NCBI GenBank assembly: GCA_022794015.1
Contig: JAAWDZ010000039.1
Coordinates: 1 to 44,867, forward strand
Reading direction: 5' to 3'
Source: Eubacterium sp.
GTDB lineage: Bacteria > Bacillota > Clostridia > Lachnospirales > Lachnospiraceae
Length of the DNA stretch: 44,867 bases
Both the position numbers and the translations under genes were made by a program. Within the stretch, counting starts at the first letter, position 1, and every line of letters starts with the position of its first letter. Below the pieces are notes generated by a model. It worked only from the letters and a program-made list of their open reading frames with translations, did not search any database and had not been told where the DNA came from. Below, one piece after another: positions 44,433-44,867 of the stretch.

Positions 44433-44774
44433 TTATTTTATTTCTGTTTTAACAGATGTAAATAAATCTTTATGTTCTTCTGAATCCAATTCGCTTAATA
44501 GAGCCTCCATCAATGCTACTTTAGAATCCTCATACCCCTCAAACATCCATGCATTTATTTGCACGCATACAATTTTTTCTTTAACATCTTGTGTTTCTCT
44601 TATATTTTTTTCAATTAATTTTAATAAAGTCGATTTTCCTGCCCCCCATAAACCAAAAATTCCAATTGTAACCGGATTATATTTTTTATTTTTGGCGATA
44701 TTAGAAATCATATTTGCATAAGGCTCATAAAACAACATATCTATCTCTGAAGCATTATCCAGCCACATAATCAT
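44433..44774 (-). CDS. KAP-family P-loop ATPase, truncated
   Basis: 113 residues; full KAP ATPases exceed 400. Walker A is GLWGAGKST (about 40-48) and the following INAWMFEGYEDS is the KAP-specific FNAW-like motif. No Walker B or other ATPase parts remain. The stop at 44433 is followed directly, in frame, by 42 more codons (ATG at 44432) before a second stop inside the transposase remnant. The gene thus looks cut off, perhaps by the insertion of that element. KAP ATPases occur in antiphage and membrane-associated systems. Its ATG overlaps the stop of the upstream gene (ATGA). Confidence 0.7.
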   Translation of the reverse strand: MIMWLDNASEIDMLFYEPYANMISNIAKNKKYNPVTIGIFGLWGAGKSTLLKLIEKNIRETQDVKEKIVCVQINAWMFEGYEDSKVALMEALLSELDSEEHKDLFTSVKTEIK

Positions 44775-44867
44775 TCCCCCTCAAATATCTTCAGTCTTCT
44801 CACAATATCCTCCGGCTCCGGCAACATTTCCTTCATATCCTCCGGCAGAGAATCACTCAGCTTATAA
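44771..44867 (-). CDS. C-terminal end of an unknown gene (5' end outside window)
   Basis: The last 31 codons of a minus-strand gene, acidic and helical (LPEDMKEMLPEPEDIVRRLK), ending in TGA that overlaps the KAP ATPase start. It is therefore the first partner gene in a two-gene unit with the ATPase. The piece is too short to assign a family. Confidence 0.6.
   Translation of the reverse strand, partial: YKLSDSLPEDMKEMLPEPEDIVRRLKIFEGE

Noticed and set aside
1-44867. CRISPR arrays, rRNA genes, complete tRNA genes, integrases
   Set aside because: No regularly spaced repeats, no rRNA-like sequence, no complete cloverleaf and no integrase-like frame were seen.

Overview
The window looks like chromosome of a gut-type Clostridia member, most likely Lachnospiraceae (Blautia/Ruminococcus-like). 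The evidence is moderate GC, AGGAGG-type ribosome sites, sigma-A promoters, a GH36/ABC sugar operon, an ECF sigma with an RsiV-type partner, AGCS symporter and BspA-like leftovers. This is inferred from gene content only. Most genes are on the minus strand.

Layout: 1-0.2 kb, end of an ISL3-type transposase. 0.27-7.0 kb, an alpha-galactoside uptake and hydrolysis operon (solute-binding protein, two permeases, GH36 alpha-galactosidase) divergent from an AraC regulator; a repeat-rich insert-like element sits between them. 7.0-15.1 kb, an eight-gene minus-strand operon, larE-larB-larC followed by a five-gene nickel/peptide-type ABC importer, whose genes overlap or nearly touch and which is preceded by a strongly folded leader. 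15.1-18.0 kb, lrgA-lrgB, an HPr domain fused to an LdhA-type D-lactate dehydrogenase, and a DUF3842 protein. 18.1-23.5 kb, a lipoprotein solute-binding protein paired with a 1314-residue hybrid sensor kinase. 23.6-27.7 kb, a small ABC exporter/permease set with a 58-residue membrane protein, next to a GHKL kinase/LytTR regulator pair. 27.9-34.6 kb, AGCS symporter, YolD/Y-family polymerase pair, FN3 secreted protein, a broken LRR gene and an aldo/keto reductase with ferredoxin domain. 34.7-37.6 kb, ptsH-ptsI-fructokinase operon. 37.8-40.0 kb, a small membrane protein, a trpB/trpA remnant and an ECF sigma/anti-sigma pair with a recognisable autoregulatory promoter. 40.2-44.9 kb, thrC, a small hypothetical gene, a D-Ala-D-Ala carboxypeptidase, a transposase remnant, a truncated KAP P-loop ATPase and a partial upstream gene.

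The most interesting part is 7.0-18.0 kb. Nickel import, synthesis of the nickel-pincer nucleotide cofactor of lactate racemase, a D-lactate dehydrogenase carrying its own PTS phosphocarrier domain, and a LrgAB (pyruvate/small acid) membrane pair lie side by side, suggesting a lactate/pyruvate module in which PTS phosphorylation could set dehydrogenase activity. No larA (racemase) is in the window.
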